From positions 5,978,001-6,042,000 of the forward strand of contig CM064862.1 in assembly GCA_032719365.1 (NCBI GenBank): a DNA stretch of 64,000 nucleotides. Reading direction: 5' to 3'. The position numbers and the translations under genes are program-made. Of this stretch, positions 46,413 through 58,405 are shown piece after piece (the first letter of the stretch is position 1; each line of letters opens with the position of its first letter). Source of the stretch: Prinsepia uniflora. Lineage: Eukaryota; Streptophyta; Magnoliopsida; Rosales; Rosaceae. The notes under the pieces are model-generated. The model ran no database searches and had not been told where the DNA came from. It was given only the letters and a program-made list of their open reading frames with translations.

Positions 46413-49094
46413 TGACAAGACCCGTCTCCGAGGGACATAGATAACCGTGCCCAGTCCTGCTCCCGTCTGACAAGTCAACTGAAGTTCCGAAAATACCCTC
46501 CAGTTCCGAAAATACCCCACGTTTTCCTCAAAATCATTTTCCTTAAAACCACGGGACTTATTTCTATATCCAATCTCATATAGTCACGTTTATTCTTGCT
46601 ACGCGTGCAAATAAAATAGGCTCAAGGACCGCTCAAAATCTGAGCATCTGTCGCTGTGAAAACCTCACCAGCCAACAATCCAGATCATCGTGAACACATT
46701 ACTGACCGATCTCTATATAATCCAGCACATCTCTGGTCTGAGTCGAGCCTCCCTCGGCTGCACGACAACAGACCGTGCTACGTGACCTCTTCGGGGTACA
46801 CACTTCCATCCAGAAGGCGAGTGTTATATCCAGGGTGCACTCTGGGGAAACAAGAAAAACATATTTTCACCCGAAAGCCCTAAATATCCGCAACACATCA
46901 CCATTATGAAAACCAGTGAAAAATAGTTGCATTGAAAACTAAAATCTTTTATTAACACAGGGTCTCAGCCCCAAAATATAGTTTCCTCAAATCCGGAAAA
47001 CCAAAGTCCCGATTTATTTTATAAATCCGAAAATCGTCAATATCATCATGTAATCACATGGAAATACAAATCCAATCAAAATCACAATTTCATTGGGTCT
47101 CAAGCCCAAAATATCATTTTCACGCAAATCCGTGCAACCGTAAACCGAGTTGTCATTTTCACGTAAATCCATAAAATATGTCCGGAAAACATCAAAACAA
47201 TTCCTGACTCATAACCCGAGTCAAAACATCATTTTCAACCACGGACCTACGCCCAAAACATTAATTTCACAATTTCTCGAAAATCGTGCTAAAAATAATA
47301 TTATAATCCAAAAAATCGAAAAATCACCGGATTGAAACATCAATCATGTCAAATCATATCAAATCATATAATAAAGCATTTAAATCATATATGCATGCAT
47401 CACGGTTAGAAAACAAAGTCCACTCACACACACCGTCCAAACGGCCCGCTTCCGAGCTGAACGTTTTTCCGTAAATTTCTGGAAATCACGATTCCTATCC
47501 AAAATCATTAATGAGGGTCACTAACATCTCAATATACCTCATATAATTTTCCCCAATTTTTCTGAGAGTTAAATACGTATTTTAAACATATAATAAAACT
47601 TCGGATACTTAGAACACTATTGAAACGATAACCGATTTTCTCGAAACCAGTGTCAAAATGTTTGTTACATTAAATGGGACAAAAGTCATGTTGACCTCAC
47701 CTTGGAATTCAAGCCCACGCGCCGTCACGCGCCGCCGTGAGTGGCTGCGCGTGAAACCCGCGCCTACTACAGTACCTTCGTCCTCACCCGTTTGTCTGTA
47801 AAACGGGTCCTGCGACCCGCATCTTAACCTGACTAGTTTCCTATCAATTCGACATCCAATCCTTCAATTGAACATTCAAATAGCTTCGATTTAAGTCCAA
47901 TTAGAGTTCTGTAAACTTAATTTCTCTAATCCTTACCTCAAATCAAACGATTCGAAGATGAATGTCGAAGAACACCTGGGTACTGCTCCTTCTTCGAAAT
48001 TCATCAATCTCAACAGATTTCCTTCAATTGATCCACCCACAAGCTTTGTTGGACCATGAGAAACTCATTCCCCAATTTAATTTCATCGTTTGATCTCTCC
48101 AAGATCACAACTCAACCTTCAAACTTGCTTACTGTCGTCTTGTCCGTTCAGAGCTAATAGGGCATCAATTTGCTTCATTCTTTCGATGATTCTGATCTGA
48201 AATTGAGCTCAATTTTGATGCTCAAGGCTCAAAGCTTCAATTTCGAATTTCCCTCCAAAATTTCTAAAATTCGATTCTCCGTTTCACCACTATCTCTCTG
48301 TCCCCGTGTTTCCCTCTCTAACTCAATCTCTTCAAATTGTCAATTTTCCCATCTCAAGAACGGCTATGGAAAGGAATGAATGATAAAAGGAAAAACTCAT
48401 GCTCTGTTTTCCCTTGGTTGTTCACGGTTTGAAGGAAAACAGAAGAAGACTAATGGTGCTGATTAAGAATGATTAAAGATGATTAAAAATGATAAAACAT
48501 GATGATGATGTTTCCCCAAAACATGGAGCAGAATTTAGGCCTCAAAACAAGGGATGGGTGACACTTGTCACTCATCCAAGTGTCCTCAAACACTGATCAC
48601 TATTCAATATTTTAATAATATTTTAATCGAAATCTCGGTTCGTTCGGTTAATCGATTTCACTTCCGTGACCACAACTTCGTCGTCGAACCTCCAATTTCG
48701 GCGTGCCGCCTCTCTATGGATTCGTATCGACTCGACCTACGTAACGGTCCTTGGCCCTCGTCCATTGGACCTCCCGGGTCAAAAGTTAACATTTCGCCCT
48801 TATCTTTCAAAATTACCAAAATACCCCTCGACTTCCGAACGTCATAACTTCTTCCTCAAATGTCAGAATCGGACGTGCCACCTGTCTATGAACTCGTGAC
48901 GTCCCGAATTACGTCACAGTCATCGGTCAAAGTCCATTTGACAGCCCAAACTAAAAGTCAACATTTTACCCACGCCTAGGGGCAAAACGGTCATTTTGCA
49001 CATTTCGTCCGATTCACTCAACTAATCCCAGATTAGTCATTCTAAACCATAATTAATTAATATTTAATCCCGATATTCTGGACGGGTCGTTACA
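46413..49094 (-). mobile_element. Solo LTR 'A2' (2.7 kb), same family as LTR A, duplication CGAAC
   Basis: On the plus strand it starts TGACAAGACCCGTCTCCG and ends GGACGGGTCGTTACA. CGAAC flanks it at 46408-46412 and 49095-49099. It aligns in reverse complement to LTR A (13692-16729), for example TCGAGCCTCCCTCGGCTGC against GCAGCCGAGGGAGGCTCGA. It is nested in LTR H and lacks an internal region, so it is a solo LTR. Confidence 0.88.
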
Positions 49095-49099
49095 CGAAC

Positions 49100-49934
49100 G
49101 GTCAAACTTATCCTAATTACAATCAGGGACTCATCTATACTTCCAAATTCACGGAAGAACATGAATTTAGGCCATAAACACCGTCGTGAATTCCCAGCTC
49201 CGTCGCGGAGCTCTATGAACTCGCCACTGTGACTCTTCTACTTCCAGGATGGTACCATTTGACTCGCCAGGCTAATGGGAGTATGTTCTCAGCCTTGGTT
49301 TCCATCGACTAATCTCTTTTCTTATTTCCCATTCCCGGGAAGAAACTCCCTCACACACATCTCCTCTAATTCCTCTCCCACAACCATCGACGACACAAAT
49401 TATGGCCTGAAATTCTCTCTGGGAGTCTAGGTGTAACCTCTCCACCGTAATCCCACGGTCATCCACCCCCATACAGTGAAGGTGGTCATCCTCCCTTGAT
49501 TCGGTCCTCTCCCGCCAGAACCTCTCCATTTTCCTTCCCCCTTCCATTTTCCCTCATTTTCCTTTTTATTTAGCACCCTGAAATGGCCACTAAGTCCCCA
49601 CCTAAAAGTGACATGTGTCACTCAATTAATAAGGTGAGTAATGATAATTGGTGACTCATCAAATGCTTTAAAAGACCAAAATGACCTTTGGTGCCAATTT
49701 AACAAAATGCCCCTGGAATGTTTAAACCGTAACTCTCTCATACGATCTCCATTTTCTGTGTGCCACCTATCTGTGGACTCAGGACTCTGAGACCTACGCA
49801 ATGGTTCTCATGAAAGGCCCAAAAAGTATACCGGGAAAAAAAATCAATTTTTGGCCACACAACCCAAGGGTAAAAACGTCAATTCTCAAATTTAATTTAC
49901 AAAACTGCCCAAATTTCTGGGATGAGTCGTTACA
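49100..49934 (-). mobile_element. LTR 'H', right part, ending at its 5' terminus
   Basis: Ends CTGGGATGAGTCGTTACA, the complement of TGTAACGACTCATCCCAG. Only one U3 module is visible (GTGCCACCTATCTGTGG, 49759-49775). It is followed by ATTGA and GGT-rich DNA. Confidence 0.7.
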
Positions 49935-49939
49935 ATTGA

Positions 49940-50030
49940 TGGTGGTGATGGTGGTGGTGGTAAAGGGGAGGGGGGTGGGGTGTAGTGGTGGTGGTGGGGG
50001 CAGTGATGGTTGTGATGATGGCTATTGTAA
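49940..50030. repeat. GGT-rich microsatellite-like stretch
   Basis: Imperfect TGGTGGTGATGG units with a G-run. It appears to be the continuation of the GGT-rich DNA at 42120-42356 that was split by solo LTRs D and H. Confidence 0.7.
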
Positions 50031-50479
50031 TATTTTGGTGGCCTTTACTTAGTACTATTCGTATTTTGTTTAATCGTTTTTTGGGTTGTATTATAAAATT
50101 AGAAAATATTTATTTGACGTTTTATAAAACGTAAGTAAATTATCATATCCAATTTTTTCATTTTCTTAATTTATTCTTAAAAAATGAATACCAAATGCGT
50201 GTATTTGAAAAACAAAACGGTTTTGCAAAACAATATCAAACGGGTACTTAATGTTGTTATTTTCAACCATTTTTATTGACCGACTTGATGATACTTTCTC
50301 TAATAGAGATGTATCGCACTGTGGGTCCTATGTATATTAAATGAGATGCCAGCGATGTTGTTAATAATTGCAAACTAATAACGATAGTAATTGAAAATAA
50401 GATTTCTTAACAGATAAAAATTGAGCAATTCCCTAATCCCTCCCATTTTCCCTCACTAATTTTGAAAATAAAGAAACGC

Positions 50480-50651
50480 TCTTATATTTACAAGTCTAAG
50501 AATTCCCAAAATACCCTTACCTTACTAGCTAATTCAAATAGCCACCAACCAAACAATTTCCCACTCTCCAAGAGCTCGACCACCATCCTCTCTCTTCACT
50601 CGGCAACGTTTTCTTCTGAAAACCCTAGTATATTTCTCTTGATCTTAGAAG
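50480..50651 (+). other. Candidate 5' UTR exon of the AHL gene
   Basis: A leader-like stretch rich in CTCTC and ending GATCTTAGAAG is followed by a donor-like GTATGC at 50652. The next plausible acceptor is TTTATGTGCAG before 58406, whose exon opens with 14 untranslated bases and then ATG. The exon's left edge is a guess; the link is inferred and would make a 7.75-kb first intron. Confidence 0.4.
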
Positions 50652-52000
50652 GTATGCTATGGTTGTCCATTGATTTTAATTTATTCATGAATTTAGATTT
50701 TATGCTCTTTTTTGCAATGGTACTTTTTTTGTTAATTATTAACTTTGAGACATAATTTAGGGTTTAGAAAATATCGATATACAAGTGTTTGTTTTTCGTT
50801 TTATTTGAGTTTACCATATATGTCTTAGGCCAGATCGGTGTTAGGCTACCAAGAACACAACAGACATATGCTGTCCAACTTTTTTTGACGAACATCAAAA
50901 TTTTCTCTTTGATTTATTTGGGATTTTTAGATCTATCATCGTGTCGATACTTATTTTCTCTTTTAATTTAGATTGTCATATTTATATAGAGCGAGACTAT
51001 ATTGATTTCAAAGAATTTAATCGATCGATGATTTTTTACTCTTTATTGACGAATAATAAGTTTTTTTTTTTTACTTAATTTAAAGCTTATATGATGTATT
51101 CTTATAGATCTATAAATGTATGATTTTCTTTATTTTATGCTATCATTTTTATGTTTCTTATCGATCTATAAATGTATGGTTTTCTTTATTTTATACCATC
51201 AATTTTTATGTTGGGCGTAATTTGTCTTTTTTGAAATATATCGATATCGGAGATGTGGATTTGGGTTAGGCGCGCGGTACAAGAATCAACTACTAGGTAT
51301 CGAATTGCACACAAATACATCATCGTCTTCTTATTCTAATCTAAGTAGGCTTAATTCTAATAGGGAATAATTTAATGATGGGAAATGGAGCTGAGTTCAT
51401 AGTTTATGATCGATGTTTGACGTGGAACTTGAACTTGAGATCTCTCACTTACTAGTAAAGAGATATACCACTAAATTGTAGTGTTTTTAGAGTGTATGAT
51501 CAATATTCAATGCAAGGAATTGAATGAATCTATGTAGTACGTTTAGCTTTTGTAACCGAACTTAAATGTCATCCTTAGCTATTTTTTTTTGTATGACTAT
51601 ATATATAATATCTTTCAGGGGATGATGTAGATTAGGGCTAGACTTGACAATGATGTTTGGCTATCAGATCAGAGAAAGAAGAGATAGGAGAATGAAGAAG
51701 CAGAATAGAGAAGGATTGAGAGATTATGGAAGAGAGAAAAGGAGGGTGTGAGAGAGAAGAGTTGGGAAGAAAACGATTCAATTGATTTGCTTGAATGAAT
51801 ATCTCAGTTACATTGATCCTAAGCTTTATACTTGATCAACTCTAGCTTGATGACTCAGTGTACCTATTAACTGTCTATAACTAACTACAACTCATACATA
51901 ACAAACTCTAAATAACTAACATCTGTAGTGATCGGCTGCATTGCATCATCATAGAATCATGATGCACTCTTGACTGATGTGGACTGGATTGGATTGAATG

Positions 52001-55000
52001 TTATATTGCTAACATCCCCCCACAAGCTGATAAAGAAGAGGCTTCGAGCATCAAATTGGAAGAGTGCAGATAAAACAGATCTTCATCTAAGGCCTTGGTG
52101 AAAATGTCTGCAGTTTGATCACCGGAGGGAATGTGCTGAACGGTCAAATCACCCCGAACCACCTTTTCCCTCACAAAGTGGTAATCAATCTCAATGTGTT
52201 TGGCACGAGAGTGGAAGATTGGATTTGCACAGAGGCTTGTGGCAGAAGTACTATCACAGTAGATAAGAGGGGGTTTTAGGAGGGGCATGTGTAGAGCACA
52301 CAATAGTTGTCTGATCCAAGAAACCTCAGCAGCCGTAATAGCCAAGGCACGATACTCAGATTCTGTGCTTGACCTGGAAACCGTGGACTGCTTCTTGGAC
52401 ATCCAGGAGATGGGATTTTCTCCAAGATAAACAACAACCCCTGTAGTGGAACGTCTGTCATTTGGATCTCCAGCCCAATCTGCATCAGTAAAAGCAACCA
52501 AATCCAGAGAACCAGACTTGAACTAAATGCCATGATGAGGAGTGCCTTTGAGATACCTCAGAATCCGTTTGACTGCCATGAAATGAGACTCAGAGGGAGC
52601 ATGCATATACTGGAAAACCTGATTTACAGAGAAGACAATGTCAGGCCTAGTGAAGGTCAGATATTGAAGAGCACCCACAATACTCCTGTAGTTGGTAGGG
52701 TTGCTGTAAACAGGACCATCATCCTTCTTGAGCCTTGAACCAGGAACACTAGGTGTGGTCGCAGGAGAACTATCAAGCATTGAGGTTTTACACAACAAAT
52801 CATGGATGTACTTAGATTGGGAGATGAACAATCCAGGGGAAGTATACTCGATCTGCAGACCTAAGAAAAAATGCAGCTTGCCAAGGTCCTTCATATCAAA
52901 GACAGCAGTCAAGGCTGAGATAACCTCAGAAATGGCCTGATCACTACTCCCTGTAATGATTATGTCGTCAACATAGAGTAGGAGAACAACTAAAGCATAA
53001 GAAGATTGCTTAACAAAGAGGGAGGAGTCAGCCCAAGTTGTTTGAAAACCTATCTCAGGTAGAAAACCAGTAAACTTGTCCTTCCATGCTCGAGGGGCCT
53101 GTTTAAGGCCATAGAGAGACTTCTGCAGTTTGCAGACATAGTCAGGATACTTGATGTCTTCAAAACCAGGTGGCTGAGACATGTAAACCTCCTCCTTAAG
53201 CTCTCCATGCAAAAAAGCATTTTTAACATCTAGCTGTCTCAAACTCCACTGAAACTGTGTAGCCAAGGCAAGTACTAGCCTAACTGTAGTTGTTTTCACC
53301 ACTGGACTAAAGGTCTCACTGTAATCAAGGCCCTCCTCCTGACTGAAACCTCTAGCAACTAACCTTGCTTTGTGACGTGCAACAGTACCATCTGAGTTCC
53401 TTTCAATCATGTACACCCACTTACACCCGACCAGGTTCTTGGAAGGAGGGAGAGGAACCAGGATCCAGGTTTCTTGACTATATAGAGCATTCATCTCATC
53501 CTGCATTGCCTGCTGCCAGATGGGAATCACATATGCTGTTTTGTAGGTAGTAGGTTCAACCTGAGTGAAATCAGTGGCAGGAGAGGAAGTGTAAGCAGAC
53601 AGTAGGGCTTTAGGTTTAACAATTCCACTCTTGGACCTGGTTTGCATTGGATGCATGTTAACTCCTGTGATTGGGATAACCACCTCTAGAAGTTGTGGCT
53701 GAAAATCAGTATCTGTGAGATTACTGGGATGCACAGATAAAGAATCAGGTCCAGTGGATGTCTGAAAGTCTGAGGAATCTGCTTGATTGACAGACAGACT
53801 ATGGGAAATAGCAGGTGAGGGAGAAGGTGATAAAAGGGAAGGATGTACCTCATTGTCCTCAGCAGGAACAGAAACCACAAAAGTCTGAGTGAACTAAGTA
53901 GGAGTGGAGTGAACTTGAAACAAAGATGGAAAAACAGAAGACTGTATGAAGGAGGGTAGTACACCAGTGTTCTTAGAGATAGAGGTTTGTGGAGAAGGAT
54001 TGGAACTAGAGTAGGGAAGTTGAGTTTCATCAAACAGAACATGCCTAGATACAAAGTGTTTTTTTGACACAGGTTCATAACATATGTAACCCTTGTATTT
54101 TTCAGCATAACCAATAAAGATGCATTTTTTTGTTTTGGGTTGTAACTTGGTATTGTTATATGGTCGAAGAAGAGGAAAACATGAGCATCCAAACACTTTC
54201 AAATGAGTTATGAGAGGCAATGTGTGAAAGAGAGATTCAAAAGGAGAATGCATATCAAGATTGGAACATGGCATTCTGTTGATGAGATAAACTGCTGTTG
54301 CAGAAGCATGAAACCAGAATGTGGCAGGAAGTTTCGAAGTTTGAAGTAAAGTTATGGCTGTTTCTAGGATATGTCTATGTTTTCTTTCTGCAAGACCATT
54401 CTGTTCTGGTGTATAAGGACAAGATCTGTGATGGATTATTCCCTTACTAGACAAGAAAAGTTGAAGAGCCTGACTCATGTATTCACCTCCTCCATCACTT
54501 TGAAGGGTCTTAATTGAGGTAGAGAATTGATTGGAAACATAAGAACAGAAATGAACAAAGATAGAGTGAAATTTTGACTTATATTTCATTGGAAAAATCC
54601 AGGTAAAACGGGTACATTCATCAACTAAATTCACATAGTATCTAAAACCCTCAAGAGAGGTAACAGGAGATGGCCCTCATACATCTGAATGTATAACATC
54701 AAAAGGGATAGAAGATTTATTACTAGAACTTGAAAAGGACAGTTTGGACAATTTCCCTTCAAGACAGGATTCACATACAGTTTGAGTGGTATCTTTAGAA
54801 TGCATGATTTTTGCTTTGTTAAGAACACAGGTTACAATCTGATTTGAAGGATGGCCTAACCTTCTGTGCCATAGCTGAGTTTGTGTTGTTTTTCCAAGAA
54901 AAGCAACTTGAGGATATGAATGAGTTGGAGAGATATTGGAAAAAGGAAGTGGATAGAGACCATTCCTACTCAGTCCTTGGAAGAGGGTTGTCCCTGTGGT

Positions 55001-56614
55001 TCTGTCTTGTATGAGAAAAGTAGAATCATCACAAACAAAACGACAGTGATTATCTTTGCATAACTGGTTAACAGAAAGCAGATTAGCAGAGATATGTGGG
55101 ACATGAAGAACTTCAGGTAAATCAAAACAGTGAGGTGTAGGTTGAGAGGTAACAAGTGTAGATTGTCCAACATGTGCCACTTTCAAACCTATGCCCCCAG
55201 CAGTGGTTATGACATCAGTAGACTCAGATGGATATGATCTTTGGATCTGAGAGAATTCAGAGGTCATGTGTGCTGTAGCTCCAGTGTCAGCAATCCAATA
55301 TCCTTGCTGCTGAGATGGAAAAGGTCCTTGAACACTCATTGCAGTAAGATTTTGAGATGGAGATGATCCCTGATAAGAATAATTCCCTCTGTGATAGCAA
55401 TTGATAGCTGAGTGACCAAATTTCCAGCAGATTTGGCACTGCTCTCCATCACCAGTTTGAGTTGGATCATTCTGATGTCTGTGATAGCAATCAGCAGCAG
55501 TGTGGCCTTTTCTTCCACATATTTGACATATGGGAGAAGGGAAAAACTGCTGGTTTGGTGTCCCTAGAATGTCAGCACCATTTTTGTTGTGATTTGAGTT
55601 GTTCCAAGGTCTGGGACCAGAGTTGCTATAACTGGGATTCCATTTGCCTTTGTTCCTGCCTTTATAGTTATTTCCCTTGTAATTGTTGCTGAAATTACTA
55701 TTGTTTTGCTGATACCCTCCAGTGAACCCATATTGCTGAAAGTTATCAGAGAACTGCGGGTAATGGCCTTGATCAACAGAAGCAGTTGTATGTTGCTGAG
55801 GCTGAAAACTAATTTGAGATGACTGTGAAGTACTAGGACTGACAGGAAGTGCATTTGAAGGAAAGGTGGTGGAAGAGTCAATCCCAGGTACAACTTGCAT
55901 AGAACTAGAACTAGAGTTCTTTGTGGCATGTAAAGCTGAGAGGAAACTATTCTCAGCAGACTGTTCAATGACAGATTCTTCAGCTAGCAACTGGGACCTG
56001 AAATCTTTAAGACTGCTTGAACTTTCCCTGCCACGAATGACACATCTGAAAGTGTTGAATTCTGCAGGCAGACCTCTCAAAGTGAGAATTACAATATCAT
56101 CATCACCAAAAAGGACATTGCAGGACTCAAGAAGATCCCTTGAATCTTTAATTTTCTGCAGATACTGGGTCATGCTCTCAGATCCTTTCTTGATGTTTTG
56201 CAAGTCAGTCTTCATTTGGAAGATTGAGGTCTTTGTTGAAGAGGCAAACCTGTCCCTAAGGCTAAGCCACATTTCTTGAGCACTTTTGCATCCAATAATA
56301 CATGAAATTGCAGTAGGAGACAAGGTGGATGTGATTAGCTGCATTAGTGCTTGATCATGCATTTTCCATACCAGATAATCATCAGAAGGCAGAAAGGAAC
56401 TCTGTAGAACAGGTTCAGTTGGCACACGGTTAGGACAGCAATGAGTACCATCAACAAACCTCATGATGTTGTTGACATTCAGCATCAACTCCATTTGAAA
56501 ATTCCATGTGATGAAGTTGTGATCATCAAGTTTAACTGTGACAGCATTTCCAATTGTTGGAATAAGAGAGGCAATTGGAGATTGAAGGATTTGAAGTTGT
56601 GAGGCAGTAACCAT
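52001..56614 (-). pseudogene. gag-pol polyprotein of the Copia element, single frame with three stops
   Basis: One frame of 1,537 codons runs from ATG at 56614 to a TAA at 52001-52003 inside the LTR, with no frameshift. Order is gag (UBN2-like), two CCHC knuckles (CQICGRKGHTAADCYH and CQICWKFGHSAINCYH), protease WIADTGATAHM, integrase with zinc module (LWHRRLGHPS...CESC) and core (SDGGGEY, NGLAERKHRHILE), RT (LDVKNAFLHGEL, LLYVDDIIITG) and RNase H (FTDADWAGDPNDRRSTTG). This integrase-before-RT order defines Copia; an Ale/RE1-type lineage looks likely. Stops at 54677-54679 (TGA), 53894-53896 (TAG) and 52523-52525 (TAG) interrupt it. At least two fit a single transition of a conserved Trp or Gln codon. 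Confidence 0.95.
52015..52028 (-). other. Polypurine tract of the Copia element
   Basis: CTTGTGGGGGGA on the minus strand, abutting the 3' LTR start TGTTAGC. Confidence 0.88.
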
Positions 56615-56857
56615 GACTCTATACCACTATGATATTCAAAACAGACTAGAAGAATTGAGAGAGGCAAACACACAAGCACGTAGAGTGCACTGTTTAACAG
56701 TTGAAGATTTAAGAGGGATCAAGAAGTACAGAATCCTGATTCAAGAAGAAGAAGAGAGCTGATCTATGAGTTCAAGAAAATAAATGGAAGAGAAACTAAT
56801 CTGTTCAGCGGAAGCACCCGAATCGATCATGTATGGTGGTTAGCCAAGATCATGAAG

Positions 56858-56873
56858 CCAAGCTCTGATACCA
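56858..56873 (-). other. Primer-binding site of the Copia element
   Basis: TGGTATCAGAGCTTGG on the minus strand, directly next to the 5' LTR. It is complementary to the 3' end of initiator tRNA-Met. Confidence 0.93.
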
Positions 56874-57243
56874 TGTTTGGCTATCAGATCAGAGAAAGAA
56901 GAGATAGGATCGAGAATGAAGAAGCAGAATAGAGAAGGATTGAGAGATTATGGAAGAGAGAAAAGGAGGGTGTGAGAGAGAAGAGTTGGGAAGAAAACGA
57001 TTCAATTGATTTGCTTGAATGAATATCTCAGTTACATTGATCCTAAGCTTTATACTTGATCAACTCTAGCTTGATGACTCAGTGTACCTATTAACTGTCT
57101 ATAACTAACTACAACTCATACATAACAAACTCTAACTAACTAACATCTGTAGTGATCGGCTGCATTGCATCATCATAGAATCATGATGCACTCTTGACTG
57201 ATGTGGACTCGATTGGATTGAATGTTATATTGCTAACAAATGA

Positions 57244-58405
57244 GTCAAGCATACTTAAGTATCGAACTCAAATATACAACCATATATTATAATCGTTATC
57301 CATGGGAGTCAAAGTTGAGACATATATAGATGTTCCTTTGTATAGAAGAATACCACAATATCATATATAACATCAGGAAGTCGAACAAAACAAAATTGGA
57401 TCGATGACCTACGTTGAGTCAAAACATATACGGGGCAATTACTATAAGAAATCTAATTTGTTTATATTAATAGCATGCAATCATGTATATGTCAATAACA
57501 ATGAAAATGTAGTCATTGACGAATAGTTAAAATAGTAGTAATTTTAAGATTAAAATTTTAATGGAAATTTGATAATATATGTATAACATGTAAGTCTGTA
57601 ATTTAAGCATCTAAAATGCATGTGTTCGTACATTTTGGTAAGTAAAAAAAAAAGTAATACTATACTATTTGATTTGATATCCAATTTCTGAATACTATTT
57701 ATTCTCTACTCTATACTTTGTACTATAAGATAAAACTGAAGAAAAAAAAAACAGATAAATTAAACTTATAAATCCTTGTTCATTTAAAAATTTTAAATTA
57801 TATTACAATTGATTTATAAGAATAAATACATATAATATATCCAAGCATTTAGAGTTGTTTATGGTTTCACCCAAACCCTTGTTACATTACAGTCTAAAAC
57901 TTACACTATAAAATTCAAGCATATACATTGGAAATTAACTTACCCTAAACCCTAAACCCTAAACCCTAAACCCTAAACCCTAAACCCCACAATCACCCCT
58001 ACGATCACTACCAATAAGGACTTTCACCTCACGTCGACCATCTCAACCCCATCACCCCCGCGAGCAAGTGCACCTCCAAAACCACCCCACTTGACATCCA
58101 TCTCCACTGCAATCTCCACCATATTGTCTCTTATAATGTTATTTATGTGTGCCAAACAAATTTTACATTTTTTTTTCTGACAAAATCATTTTCAAAGTAA
58201 ATTACCAAATACATTCTCAAATATTAAAAATACGAACTTCTATTTACTGCTGTCGTTTACATAGTTGTGCTTTTAAACCGGATCTAAATAGATAAAAATC
58301 ATGTGCTTGTTCCCCCATAGTTAATTACGTATAATTTTTTCTAAACTAAAATGCTATTCTTGGTAATTAATTAATTTATTTTCTTACTTTATGCTTTATG
58401 TGCAG
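57244..58405 (+). other. Remainder of the probable AHL first intron, AT-rich
   Basis: AT-rich, without coding signal. Contains telomere-type repeats (57943-57984) and a CCA-rich stretch (58014-58120). It ends with the acceptor TTTATGTGCAG. Confidence 0.45.
57943..57984. repeat. Interstitial plant telomere-type repeat, six CCCTAAA units
   Basis: Six perfect tandem CCCTAAA units followed by CCCC. This is the Arabidopsis-type telomere repeat. Short runs of it (telo boxes) are common near plant transcription starts and are also left by double-strand break repair. It lies about 0.45 kb before the first coding exon of the AHL gene. Confidence 0.95.

Larger units (their letters stand above)
51654..57238 (-). 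mobile_element. Complete Ty1/copia retrotransposon with target duplication AATGA
   Basis: LTRs at 51654-52014 (361 bp) and 56874-57238 (365 bp) read TGTTAGCAAT...AGCCAAACA on the minus strand. They differ by one 4-bp indel and two substitutions. AATGA flanks both ends (51649-51653, 57239-57243). The primer site TGGTATCAGAGC directly abuts the 5' LTR at 56873, and the polypurine tract TTGTGGGGGGA lies just before the 3' LTR. The LTR identity means a recent insertion. It lies in the probable first intron of the AHL gene, in antisense. Confidence 0.96.

Noticed and set aside
57943..57984. A chromosome end
   Set aside because: Only six units, with gene sequence on both sides; an interstitial telomere-type repeat is the simple reading.
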